Assembly (NCBI GenBank): GCA_016711825.1
Contig: JADJSG010000005.1
Location: 124,001 to 188,000 of the forward strand
Source of the DNA: Bacteroidota bacterium
GTDB lineage: Bacteria; Bacteroidota; Bacteroidia; Chitinophagales; Chitinophagaceae
DNA: 64,000 nucleotides
Direction: 5' to 3'
The notes beneath the pieces are model-generated. The model ran no database searches, had not been told where the DNA came from, and saw only the letters and a program-made list of their open reading frames with translations. The stretch's first letter is position 1. Each line of letters starts with the position of its first letter. This document shows positions 62,300 through 64,000 of the stretch, piece after piece. The position numbers were made by a program, and so were the translations under genes.

Positions 62300-63784
62300 A
62301 TGAAAAATACGTTTCTCCTCATTTTAATGATTCCTTTTTTTTCCTTTGCTCAAAAGCAAGGCAATGTCTGGTATTTTGGCGACCATGGTGGGGTAGATTT
62401 TTCAACAGGGAGCCCCATCGCTTTAGCTAACGGGCAAATTGGTTATGGTAATGGAGTTTTACATATGGAAGGCACTTCAGCTATTTGTGATAGTGCAGGC
62501 AAATTATTATTTTATACAGAAGGTATGAATGTTTGGAACAAAAACCATCAACTCATGTTGAATGGGACGGGGTTACTTGGCAATTATTCTTCTACCCAGT
62601 CAAGCATCATTGTGCCTGATCCGGGAAATCCAAACAGGTATTTTTATCTCTTTACCATTAGCAGTGGATTTTGTTGTAATGGCAATATGAGTGATGGTAT
62701 GCGTTACTCAAAAATTGACATTTGCCTCGACAATACATTGGGTGACATAATGCCCAACTTAAAGAATATAAAAGTGGTGGATACCGTTACAGAAAAAATT
62801 GCTGTCACAAAGCATGCCAATGGAGTGGACTATTGGATACTCACTCACAAATTTTATTCAGACCAATACTGGGCATTGCATCTGACTTCAAATGGCATTA
62901 CAGATACCGTAATATCTGCCATCGGCAGTATACATGATGGTTATATTGGTCGCTCACAGGGGCAAATGAAATTTTCGAATAATGGAAATAAAATTGCTAT
63001 AGGAGGAAGTAATGGAATTGATATCCTTGAAATTTGCGATTTCAATAAATCTACAGGTGTAGTATCAAATTCAAAAAAAATAAAAAAGATTAACAATGAT
63101 AAAGCAAGCACCTATGGTGTTGAATTTTCAGCAGACAATTCAAAATTATATGTGCACGGTTTAACCACCATGGGACCAATGTATGTGTATTTTGCACAGT
63201 ACGATTTAAACGCAGGTGGAGGCAATATCGACTCAATCAATGCCTCATTATATAGAATTTATAAGGACTCTGTTGGTTTGATAGCACCCTGTGGTTTGCA
63301 AATTGCACCAGATGATAAAATTTATCTGGTGAGTATCAATGATCAAACAACCTTATCAGTGGTAAACAATCCAAATGTGCAAGGTGCCGGATGTAATTAT
63401 CAGGACCAGGCAATTGCATTGGCGGCAAACACCAGTGGATCGTACTCATTGCCAAGCTTTATTGCAGGATTTGATTATAATAATGGTTTGACTCAATGCG
63501 ATGTTACTGAACCTAATAATACCACTTCATTTGATATGGATCAAAGCATCCTAATCAGTCCAAATCCTTTTTCAGATTTGACTACTATTCATATTCCCAA
63601 ATCGGCGCAAAACACATCGCTTATGCTTATCAATTGCTTTGGAGAAACCATAAGAAAAATTCATACAGGCTCTGAGAATGTTATCACCCTATACAGAGAG
63701 CATATAGCTGCCGGCTTATATTTTTTACGTTGGGCTGATACTAAAAACAACTCGCATGCAATAAAATTATTGATTGTGGATTAG
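62300..63784 (+). CDS. T9SS type A secreted beta-propeller-like protein
   Basis: 494-aa secreted protein. After the signal peptide (ending SFAQ) come repeats of a WYFG/KLLFYTEGMNVWN type typical of Bacteroidota proteins that start with NVWYFGDHGGVDFSTGSP; the middle region has beta-propeller-like blades (GRSQGQMKFSNNGNKIAIG, YGVEFSADNSKLYVHG, APCGLQIAPDDKIYLVS). The C-terminus is a T9SS type A domain (ISPNPFSDLTTIHIP, IAAGLYFLRW, KLLIVD). No catalytic motif. TTTG-N21-TACGTTTA (62251-62283) is a possible promoter. Role unknown; probably surface-bound. Confidence 0.85.
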   Translation: MKNTFLLILMIPFFSFAQKQGNVWYFGDHGGVDFSTGSPIALANGQIGYGNGVLHMEGTSAICDSAGKLLFYTEGMNVWNKNHQLMLNGTGLLGNYSSTQSSIIVPDPGNPNRYFYLFTISSGFCCNGNMSDGMRYSKIDICLDNTLGDIMPNLKNIKVVDTVTEKIAVTKHANGVDYWILTHKFYSDQYWALHLTSNGITDTVISAIGSIHDGYIGRSQGQMKFSNNGNKIAIGGSNGIDILEICDFNKSTGVVSNSKKIKKINNDKASTYGVEFSADNSKLYVHGLTTMGPMYVYFAQYDLNAGGGNIDSINASLYRIYKDSVGLIAPCGLQIAPDDKIYLVSINDQTTLSVVNNPNVQGAGCNYQDQAIALAANTSGSYSLPSFIAGFDYNNGLTQCDVTEPNNTTSFDMDQSILISPNPFSDLTTIHIPKSAQNTSLMLINCFGETIRKIHTGSENVITLYREHIAAGLYFLRWADTKNNSHAIKLLIVD

Positions 63785-63809
63785 CAGGTAAACCCATCAA
63801 ATTAAAACC

Positions 63810-64000
63810 TTACTTCTTCCTAAAAAACAATCGAATCGGAATGCCTTTAAAATTAAAATGTGAGCGTAATTTATTTTCAAGAAAATGGCTATAGGCTTCT
63901 TTGATTTCGGTAGGATGATTACTATAAAAAGCAAACGAAGGCACCACTACAGGTAACTGCGACACATATTTAATCGTTACCGCATTGCCTCTATAAAACG
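63810..64000 (-). CDS. der: GTPase Der, 3' end only
   Basis: Only the last 63 codons lie in the window; the gene continues past 64000. The readable end, FYRGNAVTIKYVSQLPVVVPSFAFYSNHP and LENKLRSHFNFKGIPIRLFFRKK, is the KH-like C-terminal domain of Der (EngA), a tandem-GTPase factor for 50S ribosome assembly. Convergent with the 62300 gene, 25 bases from its stop. Confidence 0.9.
   Translation of the reverse strand, partial: FYRGNAVTIKYVSQLPVVVPSFAFYSNHPTEIKEAYSHFLENKLRSHFNFKGIPIRLFFRKK

Overview
The window is A/T-rich DNA from a member of the phylum Bacteroidota, probably an aerobic environmental lineage of the Chitinophagales/Sphingobacteriales kind (the order is inference). The signs are type IX secretion (T9SS) C-terminal domains of both type A and type B, a complete alternative complex III operon feeding a cytochrome c oxidase, a TonB receptor with a lipoprotein partner, DUF1501/DUF1800 and GSCFA proteins, a SecA enlarged to 1101 aa, and promoters of the Bacteroidota form (TTTG near -33, TAnnTTTG near -7) instead of Shine-Dalgarno-led sigma70 signals. 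I see no phage, transposase, CRISPR array or rRNA.

Layout. 0-8 kb: cell-wall amidase, crotonase, mutL (broken by a one-base frameshift in an A run), an MmcQ/YjbR protein, a DUF1501/DUF1800 pair and a small secreted three-repeat protein. 8.5-15 kb: secA, an intergenic inverted-repeat element, and a 906-aa T9SS type B surface protein built from propeller repeats and 47-residue repeats. 15.5-22 kb: a membrane TPR protein, a K+ channel with RCK-like domains on both sides of the pore, then a module of a His-rich small exported protein, a TonB-dependent receptor and a lipoprotein that looks like outer-membrane metal uptake. 22-32 kb: CtpA protease, yidD, a GNAT/FemAB-like protein, and a leftward series of dut, sugar nucleotidyltransferase, TPR lipoprotein and DUF4292 lipoprotein, with dapF and a nucleoside phosphorylase upstream, then a DUF481-like protein.

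32.8-46 kb: a free-standing tRNA-Cys with its own promoter and terminator, then a leftward respiratory operon actA-B-C-D-E-F, coxB, coxA, ctaB. Electrons would pass from quinol through the ActB iron-sulfur subunit and the ActC/ActF membrane subunits to the ActA/ActE hemes and then to the oxidase. Oxidase subunit III is not in the window. 46-57 kb: GSCFA protein, catalase, feoA overlapping hutH, a periplasmic TonB-C protein, an M56 peptidase without its usual repressor, CreD, a DUF1801 protein and a MATE transporter. 56-64 kb: anmK (cell-wall recycling) diverging from a uracil phosphoribosyltransferase, a BatB/BatC pair, iscU, two T9SS cargo proteins (one a zinc metallopeptidase) and the 3' end of der running off the window.

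The points most worth a second look are the mutL frameshift at a slippery A-rich heptamer, the RCK-pore-RCK channel, the His-rich protein/TonB receptor/lipoprotein module, the intergenic element after secA, the paired hairpins at 21.9-22.1 kb, and repeated 12-base boxes in the leaders of actA and actB.
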